A stretch of DNA of 64,000 nt from contig OY752142.1 in NCBI GenBank assembly GCA_963573315.1, positions 496,001 to 560,000 of the forward strand, read 5' to 3'. Source of the stretch: Entomortierella parvispora (lineage: Eukaryota > Mortierellomycota > Mortierellomycetes > Mortierellales > Mortierellaceae). Position 1 is the stretch's first letter. The number at the start of each line of letters is the position of its first letter. Shown piece after piece: positions 1 to 10,687 of this stretch. The notes beneath the pieces were generated by a model, which saw only the letters and a list, made by a program, of their open reading frames with translations, ran no database searches and was not told the DNA's origin. The translations under genes were made by a program, and so were the position numbers.

Positions 1-3000
1 GCGGCAGTCATATTGTTAACGCTGGAGGAATCTGATCTTGGCACGCCGGTACAGTCGTGAGGGATGTCATGCACGCATCGTCCATGGACTTGGAATCCAC
101 AGCCTGTTGTAAAAAAAAACATGGGAATAGCGTTAGGTTCATAATGTCCGCCAGAATATCCAGTGACAAACATTGCCAACAGTAAATCCAGTAAATCTTG
201 CCTTGGCACTTGTACTCGCGACCCCACATCTTTTCATCACATCCCTCGCATCGCCCTGGTCGGATATAATTGTGCTGGACAAAGTAGTGCTTCTCCAAGG
301 TTCTTCCTCCATTCAAAGACCGAGAATCGCTGCTGAAACTTCTCGTGGGAGGTAGAATCTGGCCGTTCGAACTTCCGTTGTCTGTCGAGACCATAGGGGA
401 GCCTCTCCTGGGAGGTGTATCTGTGTTGACGTTTGGCCCTTCAACCAATAATTTTCCGAATTTGGCGCCAACATTCTTGACTGTGTTGACACCCGTGTTC
501 ATGGTGCTAAGCGTGCCCTTCTTCCAATTGAACTTCTTGGGCGCCACGATCTCCTCTCCAAAGATGTCCTCCTGAACCTGCTCTGATTTTGAGCTACGTC
601 TTGGAGGGTTGTAGTCGTCCGAGTGGCCCGTGTTATACGAGTGGCTCGATTCAGCACTAGAAGCGACCTTGAGTTCCTGTTGACTGCCCCCGCTCGCCTG
701 ACGCTGTCTCCGAATCTTGTCTGTAAAGGACTGGAGCATAGTGTTACCGCCGGTATTAAAGCTCGCCGATGGCGCCGTTGGGGGAGCGGTCGCCTGCGCA
801 TCCTTACGACCTTGGATCTTGCGGGTCATATCATTGTTGATAGTCGAGAGCTCTGCATTTCGCATGCTGAGAACCTGCATCTCATCCAAGACGCTGTCGC
901 GTTGATCTGAATAGGCTTGAATTTCCTGCTGCAGCTTTTCTTTTTGATCTTGGAGAGCCTTTACCTCCGCTTGATAGGCCTGTTTCATAAAGTCATGACT
1001 GGCGCTGAATCGTGGGTTGGTGGTAGGCGGCCCAGGAGCAGCGAGATGCGTGGTGTTTGCACTAAGAGACTCTTTCTCCTTCGTTCTATTCCAGTCAAAG
1101 GTACGACGACAGAAATTTAGTTTTCATGACTGGGAATCCTCCTGGTTGACGAGAGATAATGAAATGGGAGGGCTGCGATGGCGCAGCATGAAACTTCGAC
1201 TTACTTGAGCTCCTCATTCATTACTTCAAGATCCATTCCAAGGAGATCTTTTTCAATATACATGTCTCTCAGTGCCTTCTCCAGATGCAGCTCCTGTTCC
1301 TTTAATTGCTCAAATCGCGAGTGTGCAACCATTAGTTGATCCTGTGCTGTTCCACGGAGAAGTGGATTCGAAGGGTTGAACTTTGTCAATTCCAAGCGCA
1401 GAGCGCCGATCAAAGACATGGCTTCCTCCAAGCTTATGGTATCATGCTAGGTAAAAGACAGAAAACGGGTTTTTGAGAACACAAGGTTCATTCGATGCTC
1501 TTGAAAGTTACCACCTTTTTTGGGACAAACTCTATTTTCCCTACCTTTGCTTGCTCCTCCTCTTCTGAAGAGCGGGGTATCGAGCCCTTGAGGGATGCCT
1601 GTGGCTCAGGACTTTCAGATGACGGCCTCGTGCTAGTATTATTCTCGCTGGATTGGCCACTGAGATTCAGCGACGAGGTGCTGAGACGAGCATTTGCCAT
1701 ACTAATACTAACGCGGTACAGACGATGATGTTGGTGGGTATCAGGACTTTGAGGAGTTCCAGCCTCCTCAACAGCAACGATAGGAGTAGGGGATACGACC
1801 GATCCCCGAGGAGAAGGTGTAGGATCTCCCTCAGACCCGCTCATGATCTCTCCAAGATCGAACCCACTCGAGACAGGGCCATCAAAATCAAAGGAGAGAG
1901 GAGGAAGCAGAGGCGGTCCCATTCCTAAGAGTCCACCAACCGATGCTACTGCTTTAGGGCGGCTGTCCTGTCGAGGAATAGGAGGAGTGGTGGGCTGATG
2001 GCGTCCTGTCGTCGGTGGGGTTTGAAGAGTCGGCAGTGGTTCCGGTGAGATATATGAGCGCTTCTGCTAATTGAGAGCGTACGCGGGGTCAGATGGGGTT
2101 AGATTCTTACTAAGGCATGAGGTTTGAGACGGATGACTTTGCCTCAGCCTGGCGTGAATACCTGTGCTTCAGGGATTGTCGGTAGAGTCTTTTCAGTCAG
2201 TCTGTCGACATGATCCCTGTTGATGTTATTGTTGCGTTCACGCTGTCGCTTGGCCTCCTTACGCTCCTTGTGGCAGGTCATGCAGTAGATGCCCTGAGAA
2301 GTCTTTGCAAAGACGAGATCATCAATCTTGGATTCGCATTGGACACACTTGAAGCAATCCGCATGGTAAGCATCCTCGCCTAAAAATTAGAAAGAGTTTT
2401 GTTTAGTTGAGCAAACCAGGAACAAACTGTAACAAAGAGCGGAGAGCATGCTGCTGTTTAGGGGATTCATCGTCGCCCCTCTGGCACCTTGTGCGACCAG
2501 AGTACCAAAATAAACAAGAGCGTTTGCAAAGACAAAGAGAGCAGCAGGCGAAGGGATGAAAACGTGGAGGGGGGGAAAGGTGCCTTACCAGTCATGATAG
2601 CCTCATCCAGGATTGGCTTATGACAGGCCTTGCAGCTGTAAGAACATTGCTCACAGATAGGGCTACCGTCAGAAAGGAGGAGCAGGTTGCTGTCACTCTC
2701 GACTCTGTTCTTGCACTTTGCACATCGGAAACTGGTTTGAGTTGAAACGAGGGGATGGTGACAGAGAGGAAGAAAATGAATGTGTGGTTAGAGAGGCAAT
2801 AGGAACAGCAGGGATAGAAGGGATAGAAGGGATAGAAGGAGGAATGCTGGCGTCCAAGAATAGGTCATCAATTGGCGGCGCCATCTGGGCTTCTTTACGC
2901 CCACATCGTGTTCACTCTGAGTTTCCTGCCTGTGTCTGTCGGTCCATCTGTCGGTCTGTCGGTCTGTCGGTTTGTCGGTGTGTCGGTCCATCGGTGCGTC

Positions 3001-3294
3001 GCTCCATCGTCCGTCTGGCTATCAAGCTGACTGTCTGTCCTTCTCTCTGTCTGTCTGAAAATGGGCTGGTGCGAACTTTCCCCTCTCCCTCGATCACCTG
3101 CAGGAGGTTTTGTTCTGACGGGCCAACCAGGGAGTTCAGGCACCGGGCGACGCGAATTTATCCGTTGTCGTGTAGTGGTCCAGAGGGGGTACTTGCCACT
3201 GAACATGCCACAACCCTTCGCCAAAGGCGACGACGCTGCCTTCTTCAATGATGCGATGGCAACCTAGGCAGACGGGGTCATGATTGTCGTCCAT
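1..3294 (-). CDS. LIM-LIM-C1 Rho-GAP-type signalling protein (3' end outside window)
   Basis: Exons read from the sequence: 3294-3197, 2731-2589, 2379-2162, 2066-1512, 1446-1205, 1061-202, 103-<1; all phases join. About 739 residues are visible. Two LIM zinc fingers come first (residues about 8-125): CLGCH, GLWHVQCFRCAKC, CEQC, CKACH, YHADCFKCVQC, CMTC. A Ser/Pro-rich stretch and a long coiled coil follow (near KALQDQKEKLQQEIQAY), then a C1 finger at about residues 675-725 (HYFVQHNYIRPGRCEGC, KCQGCGFQVHGRCVHD). The expected C-terminal RhoGAP domain lies beyond base 1. LIM-C1-RhoGAP proteins of fungi control Rho/Cdc42 GTPases in polarised growth and wall synthesis. The start ATG at 3294 has an in-frame stop upstream. 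Two introns (3196-2732 and 201-104) begin with GC instead of GT; both are needed to complete a zinc finger. The GAP assignment is inference because that domain is not in view. Confidence 0.85.
2811..3060. repeat. Simple repeats inside intron 1 of the LIM/C1 gene
   Basis: Around 2813-2843 the 9-mer GGGATAGAA is repeated about three to four times. At about 2925-3060 there is a run of imperfect 4-bp GTCT/GTCG units. Both lie wholly in the first (GC-AG) intron. They make spurious open frames on both strands. Confidence 0.8.
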
Positions 3295-4006
3295 AGGATG
3301 AGATTCGCAGTGGACGGAGAATTAAAGAATGAGAGCGTAGACAGAGAGCAGCATGCAGTAATCGCAGTGGGCGGAGTAATGCTTGCAGGGATGATGGGAG
3401 CGGGGGAGGGAGGTGATGAGAAGGGATGTTTAACGTCGAATGGGGGGAATGAAGACAAGAAGAATTAGAGGGTGATGAATGTGGATTTGGGGATGATGAG
3501 AGCGAGAAGGTCGTGCTGGCCTTGTTGGACCCAAAGACAAAAGAGACTTTATTGCAATCAAATCACCCGTAGAGTCTGTGCGACCATCTCGTCCAGTTTG
3601 CCGACTTGGTCTATTGGCTGTCTCCAGTAGCGGAAGCGGCCTTCGACGACTGCCGCTGTCACTGTCCGTTGTCATCCACAGAAACTATTTGTATTGCTGT
3701 GAGCCCTCCCTCTTGCTGGCGTCCCTGCCCTTGCACCAGGCCAGAACAGGCTAGACTAGGGCTGGACTGAAGGCTCGACTGTGCACGTTGTTATTCCCTG
3801 TTGGCTCTTGCCGATCGGGTGTGTACCATGACTGCACTGTACGGCTGATTTCCTACCCCAAAGATGCCGGCTGGCAACCCAGGAGGATCATCTAGGCTTG
3901 TCACCTGACCATCTCTTTCTCTCTCTCTCTCACGCCGAGTCGACAAAGATTGAGGTCATTTTTCTTTTGCTTTTTCTTCTTCTCCTACTTTCACCAACTA
4001 TAAAAA
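3295..4006. other. Intergenic, divergent promoter region
   Basis: Lies between the minus-strand LIM/C1 gene and the plus-strand F-box gene, so both promoters should be here. It is pyrimidine-rich (TCTCTC around 3915 and TTCTTCT around 3970). A TATAAA sits at 3999-4004, right against the next ATG. I see no gene. Confidence 0.5.
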
Positions 4007-5077
4007 ATGATGATCAACGTTCGACTCGTCCTGATGCCGTATCTTTGTCGATCCGACTTGGTCTCTTGTGCTCGCGTGTCCAAGGCATGGAACAAAACTT
4101 TCGAGCCACTTTTGTACAGGTCTGTGGATTTGACAGGAAACCGCCGCTGTCCATCTTGGGACGTTGTTAAACGTCATGGCACGAACATCGAGAGCCTAAC
4201 CGTTCAGTTACCCGCTGTACCATCAAGTCAACCTCCATTATACATTTGGTATTCCTGGGACCAGCAAGAGAAACAAGGAAAGAAGCAAGTCTTTCCAAAA
4301 GTCTCATCACTGGATCTAAAGGTGTGCCTTGCGCTGAAGGACGCGATGGTATGGATAGACTTGTGCCCACGAGTGACGTCCCTGACTCTGTCCTTTGGTG
4401 GGAAGAGGCTTTTGGAAGCAGCAGATCTCGATCTGGATTGGTCGCCACTGCACAAGTCTTTTCTGTTGTCGAAACTCCACATCAGTGATCTGGACGGTAA
4501 AGCCTTGGAACAGAGTCAACTGGCGAGGATCCTCGACAACTGCCCTCGACATCAAATCAAGGAACTCACGTTGAGTAGTCAGCATCTTGGTACAATGGCG
4601 TTACACGCGCTAGAGGAGCGGTTCCTGGAGACTTTGGTGGCGCTGGATATCAGCGAATGTGTCGTGCCAGATTGGATCACTCAGAGAATCCTTTGCTCAA
4701 GTCCGAAGCTCGTCGTTTTCAAAAGTCAGCTTTTGTCCGTTGATTCCATGTTTGGTGAGGGCGAAGGAGGAAAACAAGATGTTTTAGGAAGCTACCAGGG
4801 CGAATGGGCTTGTTTGGGTTTAAAGACCTTGGGTTTTGTTCAGGTTTTATGGTCTGATAACGAATCTCGAAATTGCAAAATGTTGGAACAGCTTTGGGCA
4901 CTCGTGGAGTTGGAAACTCTCATCCTGGACTACATGAACAACAGCTGGTGGCCGAGAGGTGAATTCGATCGAGGACAATTGGCTCGAGAGCCGACTTTAC
5001 GTTGGATGGTATCGTCCTGGCCCAAGTTACAACGCTACTCAAGAAGAAGTGCTTCCGTAGTCACACCCACCGATTGA
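4007..5077 (+). CDS. F-box/leucine-rich-repeat protein
   Basis: Single-exon frame of 356 residues. The N-terminus (residues about 4-40: VRLVLMPYLCRSDLVSCARV, then SKAWNKTFEPLLYRSVDL) is a recognisable F-box, the Skp1-binding module of SCF ubiquitin ligases. The rest is a divergent LRR-like array with the family landmarks RILCSSPKLVVFK and a C-terminal block TLRWMVSSWPKLQRY, both shared with the other F-box genes of this window. Role by family: substrate adaptor of an SCF E3 ligase; the target is unknown. The ATG follows a TATAAA motif by only 2 bases, which would leave almost no leader, so transcription may start elsewhere or a short upstream exon may exist. Confidence 0.8.
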   Translation: MMINVRLVLMPYLCRSDLVSCARVSKAWNKTFEPLLYRSVDLTGNRRCPSWDVVKRHGTNIESLTVQLPAVPSSQPPLYIWYSWDQQEKQGKKQVFPKVSSLDLKVCLALKDAMVWIDLCPRVTSLTLSFGGKRLLEAADLDLDWSPLHKSFLLSKLHISDLDGKALEQSQLARILDNCPRHQIKELTLSSQHLGTMALHALEERFLETLVALDISECVVPDWITQRILCSSPKLVVFKSQLLSVDSMFGEGEGGKQDVLGSYQGEWACLGLKTLGFVQVLWSDNESRNCKMLEQLWALVELETLILDYMNNSWWPRGEFDRGQLAREPTLRWMVSSWPKLQRYSRRSASVVTPTD

Positions 5078-6390
5078 TCTCTTTGCTAGAGCAGAACCCT
5101 TGTAGGATTGCTCCTCAATAACAATGCTCGTGCTCATGCTCACATTCCAACCCTAGGAAAAACCTAAAGTTCTACAGTTGGTCCTTTGTCTGTGCTTTCG
5201 TGACCGTACGATACATATTTCATCCCTGGAGTCTTTGGCCTTGCATGGGGCAGGCATCAATGTGAAAAAGGAGAGTTTGATCGGCATCGGCATCGGATGA
5301 GGCAGATTGTGATTTGCATTGGATGATCAAAACCTAGCCTCTGCTGCAGCGGTGCAGATCCCCCGTTCTCACTCCATCTTTTATTTAGACGTGGAAATAG
5401 ACTGTTATAAAAAATGGAGACTGACGTAAGGGTGCAGGTTACACGGACGCGCCAAACGAATGTACACGCGTTTATTGTGCCATTGAAGATATAGAGAAAG
5501 GTGTCCTTCAGTCGCGCAGAGTGTTGTTTTAGACTATAACAAGCGACAATGTATCACCAAGATACTAAAGTCCCCAACTCAGACAGTATCCCCCATGTCG
5601 ATATCATCCTTAAGTGCACCCCCCCCGCTCCCTTCTCTTGAAATGTGGCCATTATAGATTAGGGCCACTTCTTGAAAAGCTACAACTGCAACTCATAGAA
5701 CGCTCCGTATTCTCCTTTCACGCCTATTGGACGCGATTACTTGAGCTCAGTGAGATTCTCCATCATTTGTACATGCTTTCAGGGGTAGCTCATGGACCAT
5801 CTCAGTCTCTTGATCACCAGAATCCGAAGAATGGGGACGATGACCTGTTATCGTTGCTGTTATTGTCGTCGTCATCTATATTGCCGTCAGCAAATTTCGC
5901 TACTGTGATCGAATTCTCGAGCGCGGAGTGCGATTCTTGAATATCCTTGGTGGCGAAGGGTTGGTTCAGCTTCCGAATATGAAGTCTAACCCGGCAGATT
6001 ATCCGAGGGTATTGTGGACAAGATGGCTTAGGCAGACGCCCCTGTCATTGATATTACGTAGAGAAGAATAGGAGGGTCGGGATAAACATGTCGTTATATT
6101 GACCAGATACAGAGAGCAGGACCTTGCCTTTAAGATACTTGGTGACATTGTGGCGAATCTCAAGCAAAATCAATCGAGATGCCGAGAGAAAGAAAAGCCT
6201 GTTGTGGTTAAAATGAATTGCCGATGCAAATGAGGAATAGAGAGAGAGACAAGATGGCACAACGCTGAAATGGGAAAGCACATTGTGGCACAATGAGTGG
6301 CAATCCCATCATTGGGGATTTATTGCATGCAAAGTTGATGAGGTTGGGTATTTACAAAAAATATTACAAGGGGAACAGGATGATCTAGAT
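5078..6390. other. Intergenic, no supported gene
   Basis: A 1.3-kb stretch between convergent genes. A weak frame at 5614-5940 has no ATG and no recognisable domain. A stretch at about 5875-5930 faintly resembles the ILCSxPxLVxF block of the F-box genes, but this is too short to call a relic. A poly-C run lies near 5618-5625. Confidence 0.4.
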
Positions 6391-8241
6391 CTAGGTGACA
6401 AACAACGTATTGCCGCCATACCAGGTCTCGGCGCGCTTGCTGGCTGTCTTGAAGTACGTCGAGTACTCGACACCGACCAAAAGCGAGGATCTGGCCAACA
6501 GGGCACCATCAATCAAAATGGGGCCGTACCGGCCAAACCGCTCCAGTGTCCCGAGTCGATGATGGTCGACCCGAATCCAGTTCTGCTGATCCGCCTTGGC
6601 AAGTTCTTCGGGGTCATGTTCATTAGTAAGAACTAGCACTGGAAGTTCCTGCAGGGGAGTCTTTTGTTGCTCCTCGTGCTGCAGCCTTTGTTGTTGTGTA
6701 AGCAACGAGGAAGCTGAGAGTGGTTCCGTGGGTGGAAGCGTGAGCGGCACGTTGGAAAGCTTGGAAAGCAGAGAGATAATGTGCGCGGTCGAAGGATAGC
6801 ATCTGTTCCAACCATTGGGATCTGAGGGAGAGGTAATCCCAAGACAATGACGGTAAAAATCGCCCCTTCTCAAATGGATCCCCACAAACGGCGGCGGTGA
6901 AACAGAGATGTTATCTTGTGTTTCCAGTTTAGATGGCGGCAGTAGCTCTCTCAAAATTTCATCCACGAACGAGTCGACTCTTTCAGTGAAGTGAAAGTGT
7001 TGCCCAAATTCCACCCAAGCTCGATTGTTGCCTCCGGGCAAGAGTCTGTAAACGTGGCCGAGACATAGAACCTCCTCGTTTTCATAAGCTGGCTGTTGAT
7101 ATCGCTCAATGACCTTGTCCATTCTCCAGCGAGCCCAGATCGTGGCATTGTCCCGCTCTGGATCCAAGAATGGCGTGGGGATCAATTCAGAATCGATTCC
7201 ATATCGTTCCATGAAACGACGGCCCGTCATGTCAATCCTGCGGTCCGCTCCATACCCTGCTTCAGCAAAACATTTCTGAACAGCTGGGAACTTGATTGTC
7301 CTGCGAACCATCCCATCGGCCGAGCCCTTCGCATTGGAGGTTTCCGACAGAGTTGCGTCCACGAAGGAAAACGAGTCTGATCTGGACCCAGATCCATCAG
7401 ATCCACTCGCGCCTGCGCCAGAGATCTGATGACCCTCCTGGACAAGTTGGATCCACCGTTTCTTGTGGCCACCACGTCGTTTGTTGTTACTAACAGCCTT
7501 TCCATCATCAGATTGCAATGACCGCTTTCTTCTCTTAAAAGGTGCAAGATCAGCAAGAGAGTCCCTCTCAACAACGCCTCTCCGCGCCAAAAACGTATCC
7601 AGCTCCTCGATCTGCAGCCCTGTTTCCTTCGAATAGGTATCCAGATCGAAAAATTCTGACCACTTTGTCAGCGCTGGCTCTTGTTTTGGCTGCCCTCCTT
7701 CCTTTGTAGGCTCGACATGCACGTTGGGGCTCAGGTTTGGGATGAGCAGAGTCCTGTTGAGAGCCTTGGCGATCAGGGATGCATGCCAGATCGAGATCAA
7801 CTGGTTTGTGACTCCTGCATAAGGAACATACATCAGGTACCGCGGCTCGCCTACGGCCACTTGCTTCCCCACTATGGGCGGCGACGATGGGGTGCTCTTT
7901 ACGTTGTCCAGTTCCCGATCTTGCCCATCTCCCGATCGTTCCCGATGCGACGATGTGGATGCGGCGGAAGGTTCAGATAGAGTAGGATCCACAGAAGACT
8001 GTTGAAGACGTCGGGCGACTTTTGTTGGAGAGATGTTGGCTGGCAGACAGTCCGCAGAGTTGTCTCCTGAAGCGCCACCGTCAGATCCAGTGAATGAAAG
8101 AAGGGAAGACCTCGTGCGTCCTCGTCCTCTTGAGGTATATAATGAGTTGTTGGAGGGGGGAGACGAGACAAGGAGGAGGCAGGTAAAGAAGAGGAAGCAG
8201 CTGGCAAGGAGTACCGTCAGGAACTTTGCCGGCCGCAGCAT
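6391..8241 (-). CDS. GDP-fucose protein O-fucosyltransferase-like, type II membrane protein
   Basis: Intronless, 616 residues from the ATG at 8241. That start puts a hydrophobic anchor at residues about 6-27 (FLTVLLASCFLFFTCLLLV); the frame extends further upstream but that part is unrelated. A Ser-rich stem follows, then a catalytic domain with LMYVPYAGVTNQLISIWHAS (N-terminal donor-site segment of O-fucosyltransferase-like proteins), FVGIHLRRGDFYRHC (the HxRRGDF motif of the GDP-fucose site) and a C-terminal SSLLVGVEYSTYFKTASKR segment like the family's last motif. Expected to sit in the ER/Golgi and transfer fucose, or a related sugar, to secreted proteins. The low-complexity stem and basic insertions are long for the family. 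The exact acceptor is unknown. Confidence 0.75.
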   Translation of the reverse strand: MLRPAKFLTVLLASCFLFFTCLLLVSSPPSNNSLYTSRGRGRTRSSLLSFTGSDGGASGDNSADCLPANISPTKVARRLQQSSVDPTLSEPSAASTSSHRERSGDGQDRELDNVKSTPSSPPIVGKQVAVGEPRYLMYVPYAGVTNQLISIWHASLIAKALNRTLLIPNLSPNVHVEPTKEGGQPKQEPALTKWSEFFDLDTYSKETGLQIEELDTFLARRGVVERDSLADLAPFKRRKRSLQSDDGKAVSNNKRRGGHKKRWIQLVQEGHQISGAGASGSDGSGSRSDSFSFVDATLSETSNAKGSADGMVRRTIKFPAVQKCFAEAGYGADRRIDMTGRRFMERYGIDSELIPTPFLDPERDNATIWARWRMDKVIERYQQPAYENEEVLCLGHVYRLLPGGNNRAWVEFGQHFHFTERVDSFVDEILRELLPPSKLETQDNISVSPPPFVGIHLRRGDFYRHCLGITSPSDPNGWNRCYPSTAHIISLLSKLSNVPLTLPPTEPLSASSLLTQQQRLQHEEQQKTPLQELPVLVLTNEHDPEELAKADQQNWIRVDHHRLGTLERFGRYGPILIDGALLARSSLLVGVEYSTYFKTASKRAETWYGGNTLFVT

Positions 8242-9767
8242 CGTTCTAGCTGTGAGTGGAGGGTAGTGACGACAAGAGGCAGGAAGATAGAGGAGGTTGG
8301 GGCAATGGCGCAGCGAAGAAAAAGAAAAAAAATATTGAAGGGGTTTATCTGATCGCAGGAAATATTTTTCACCGAAGATCAAAAAAAAAAATAAAGACAG
8401 GGAGAGAACAGGTGCCAGGAAGGGGCGACAGTGGGGATACAGAGATAGAGAAAAGGACGATGTAATGACCAGAGGCTTCTTTGTCTATGCTCAGTGGGTG
8501 CATGAGAGAAGATGCAGGGGGTGGGTGGGTGCAGTGAACGTTGTGCGTCTTTGGACCAAAAAAAAAACGTGGTCGAGATAAGACTGAAACAGCAAGAAAG
8601 GCTGAAGAAGGCAGAGCGAGTAGATCAGAGGTTGGAATGAGAGGAGAATCGAGGTAAGAATGAACAAGGATAGAAGAATGAGTGAGAGAATGAGTGAATG
8701 AATGAATGAGGGAACGAGTGGAGCGAATGAATGAATGAATGAATGCAAGAATGTAAGAGGGTGAAAAAGATAAGAGTCCAGAGAGGGGGCCGCCTGTCTC
8801 GAGTATCATTCATCATCGTCGACCTCGTCCTCCAGGGGCAGCGCTGAGTTTCGATTGCTTTGACAGAGAGAAGAGGACAGCAGAGAGAAAAAAAAAAATC
8901 CTTTCGACCACCCGCAATTGCGCTAGAGCGGACGGAACAGCGACCAGATCGATCTCCGCTCCAAACGCTGACTGGCGCGCAGGGGGTGCAGATCCCTGAC
9001 TGACAAATCGACTTTTAGCTGGGGGTCTCACTTTTTTGTTCCTGTCTTTTTCAGCAGCAGCTGTAGACTATGTAGAAGAGGAAGCATAGCCAGAGAGGAA
9101 GAACCGGCTGTTTGTTAACGCGGGTCTTGTTTCTTCTATAGTAAAGCACTTCCGTCTTGCTGAAGCAGATCCCCCCATTTCGCCATTATCGTTGATAATT
9201 CGCCAGAAGAGCGACGATCTCCATGTCGCCAGTTCGCTATCAGCCAAAGTGTGGTCACACAAACAAACAATGGTTTGTTTCATTTTCCAGCCTTCAACTT
9301 GGGGCTACAATGCCTGTGTTCTCCCTTGCATCTGTTCTCATTGCTGACGATAAAAGCTGTGATGGTGGCGACAGACCGTGTACATTGCTCTTTTTAGATA
9401 ACTGGTGTTGTCCCTGGGATCGTCGATCATCGATCTGTCCACCTGTCCAAAGAAACACAAGAGGGTTGTTTATCCGGAAATTTCTTTGGTGGCGCGGGAC
9501 ACACAACATGCGCAAGGGTGTGTCAATGCAACCCGTCGATGGCGGAGGCAGACCATCCTGATAGAACTTTTTCCAGAATGGCCAAAGCAGGTGACGGCAT
9601 GGAACGGACTTGCGACTGTACATATATGGGAGTGATTGTATCATCAGAGACGAAACTCGAGCAATACTGAGGTGCACCTGGATACCAAAACTGGTGAAGG
9701 AATGCTGACGCGCCCACGTTCGCTTTATGGTGTGAGTACCTGAGTAGATATATAGAATTGTTGAAGG
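8242..9767. other. Intergenic with GAAT microsatellite
   Basis: Upstream region of the O-fucosyltransferase-like gene. It holds A-runs (8312-8330, 8382-8391, 8889-8898) and a GAAT/GAGT tetranucleotide tract at about 8640-8752. The tract produces Ser/His-rich spurious frames on the minus strand. From about 9640 on there may be degraded sequence belonging to the F-box pseudogene that follows. No other gene is supported. Confidence 0.5.
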
Positions 9768-10573
9768 GTGCATGCGGAGAACACGCGTTTGAACAATCCT
9801 GTTGTGCAGAATGTGCGGCTCCACTCGAACGTGTTGTCGGATAAGGATTTCGCGCGGCTCTTGCAGTCGTGTTCTGTGCTCTCCAACTTGGTTCTAAACG
9901 GGCAACGTCTTGGAAAAAGCTCTCGTTTGGCATTGATCGGCCTAGCACACACTTTGACGTCCTTGAATCTGGGTTACGGACATTGGACCCTCGATTCAAA
10001 GGCGGCTCCTCTGTTCTCTTCTGAAACTCACTCACTTTAGTTGCTCAAGTATGGATGTCGACTTGATGTTTCTACGACTGACAGATGACACCGTGGTTCC
10101 GACAGAACGCAAGAAGGATATAAGGCCGATCGATCTAAGCAGTAGCCCGTTTCCCCATTATCACATTGTCGTTGGGCCTGTAGACATCTCAGAAGTTTTC
10201 AAGTTGACAACTTTACTTCTCATTTAACGCGGAGTTGAATAGAGATACGTGGGAACAATGGACATCTTTGAAAGAGATCGAGCTCTTTCGTATGGGAAAC
10301 ACTGGTTGTCGAAAGTTCTTTGTTCATCGAGGAGGAGGATCCAGCGGCCATCGTAGTCAGCGTGGCTACGGGGTGGTTCATAATAATACCGTCAAGTTTA
10401 TGATGAATGGGACACTTGACCGCTCAGATGTGGAAAGAGACCCGGAGCTGCAGTGGATAATAGAGGCATGGCCCAACATCCAGCACTACACTGGACCGCA
10501 ACGGTGTGGACAATTCATTTGTATTATAATTTTGATAGCAGATCAAAGAGATGTGGCAATTACTGGCAATTGA
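9768..10573 (+). pseudogene. F-box/LRR pseudogene fragment
   Basis: Three blocks in different frames match the C-terminal two thirds of the F-box/LRR family. Frame A (about 9768-9990): LSDKDFARLLQSCSVLSNLV and LTSLNLG. Frame B (about 10003-10220): RLLCSLLKLTHFSCSSMDVD, equivalent to RILCSFPKLVNFSCSRLDVD of the cluster genes. Frame C (10235-10573): the C-terminal block DPELQWIIEAWPNIQHYTGP. A frameshift lies near 9990-10005 and a break with a stop near 10226. No intact F-box is visible upstream. It is a decayed duplicate; the closest intact relatives in the window are at 19765 and 48646-55942. Confidence 0.75.
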
Positions 10574-10687
10574 AAGATCAAACCTGTTTCTGCGAAGGGT
10601 ATGCTTAAGAGTCGACAGGATCTTGAAGTATTCCTTTATCTTTCATCGATACTGCTGCAAGAGCTGCGGAAGTCTGTAGTCTTTTGT

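Noticed and set aside
5614-5940. Possible F-box relic or small gene
   Set aside because: No ATG and no clear domain; resemblance to the ILCSxPxLVxF block is limited to a few residues.
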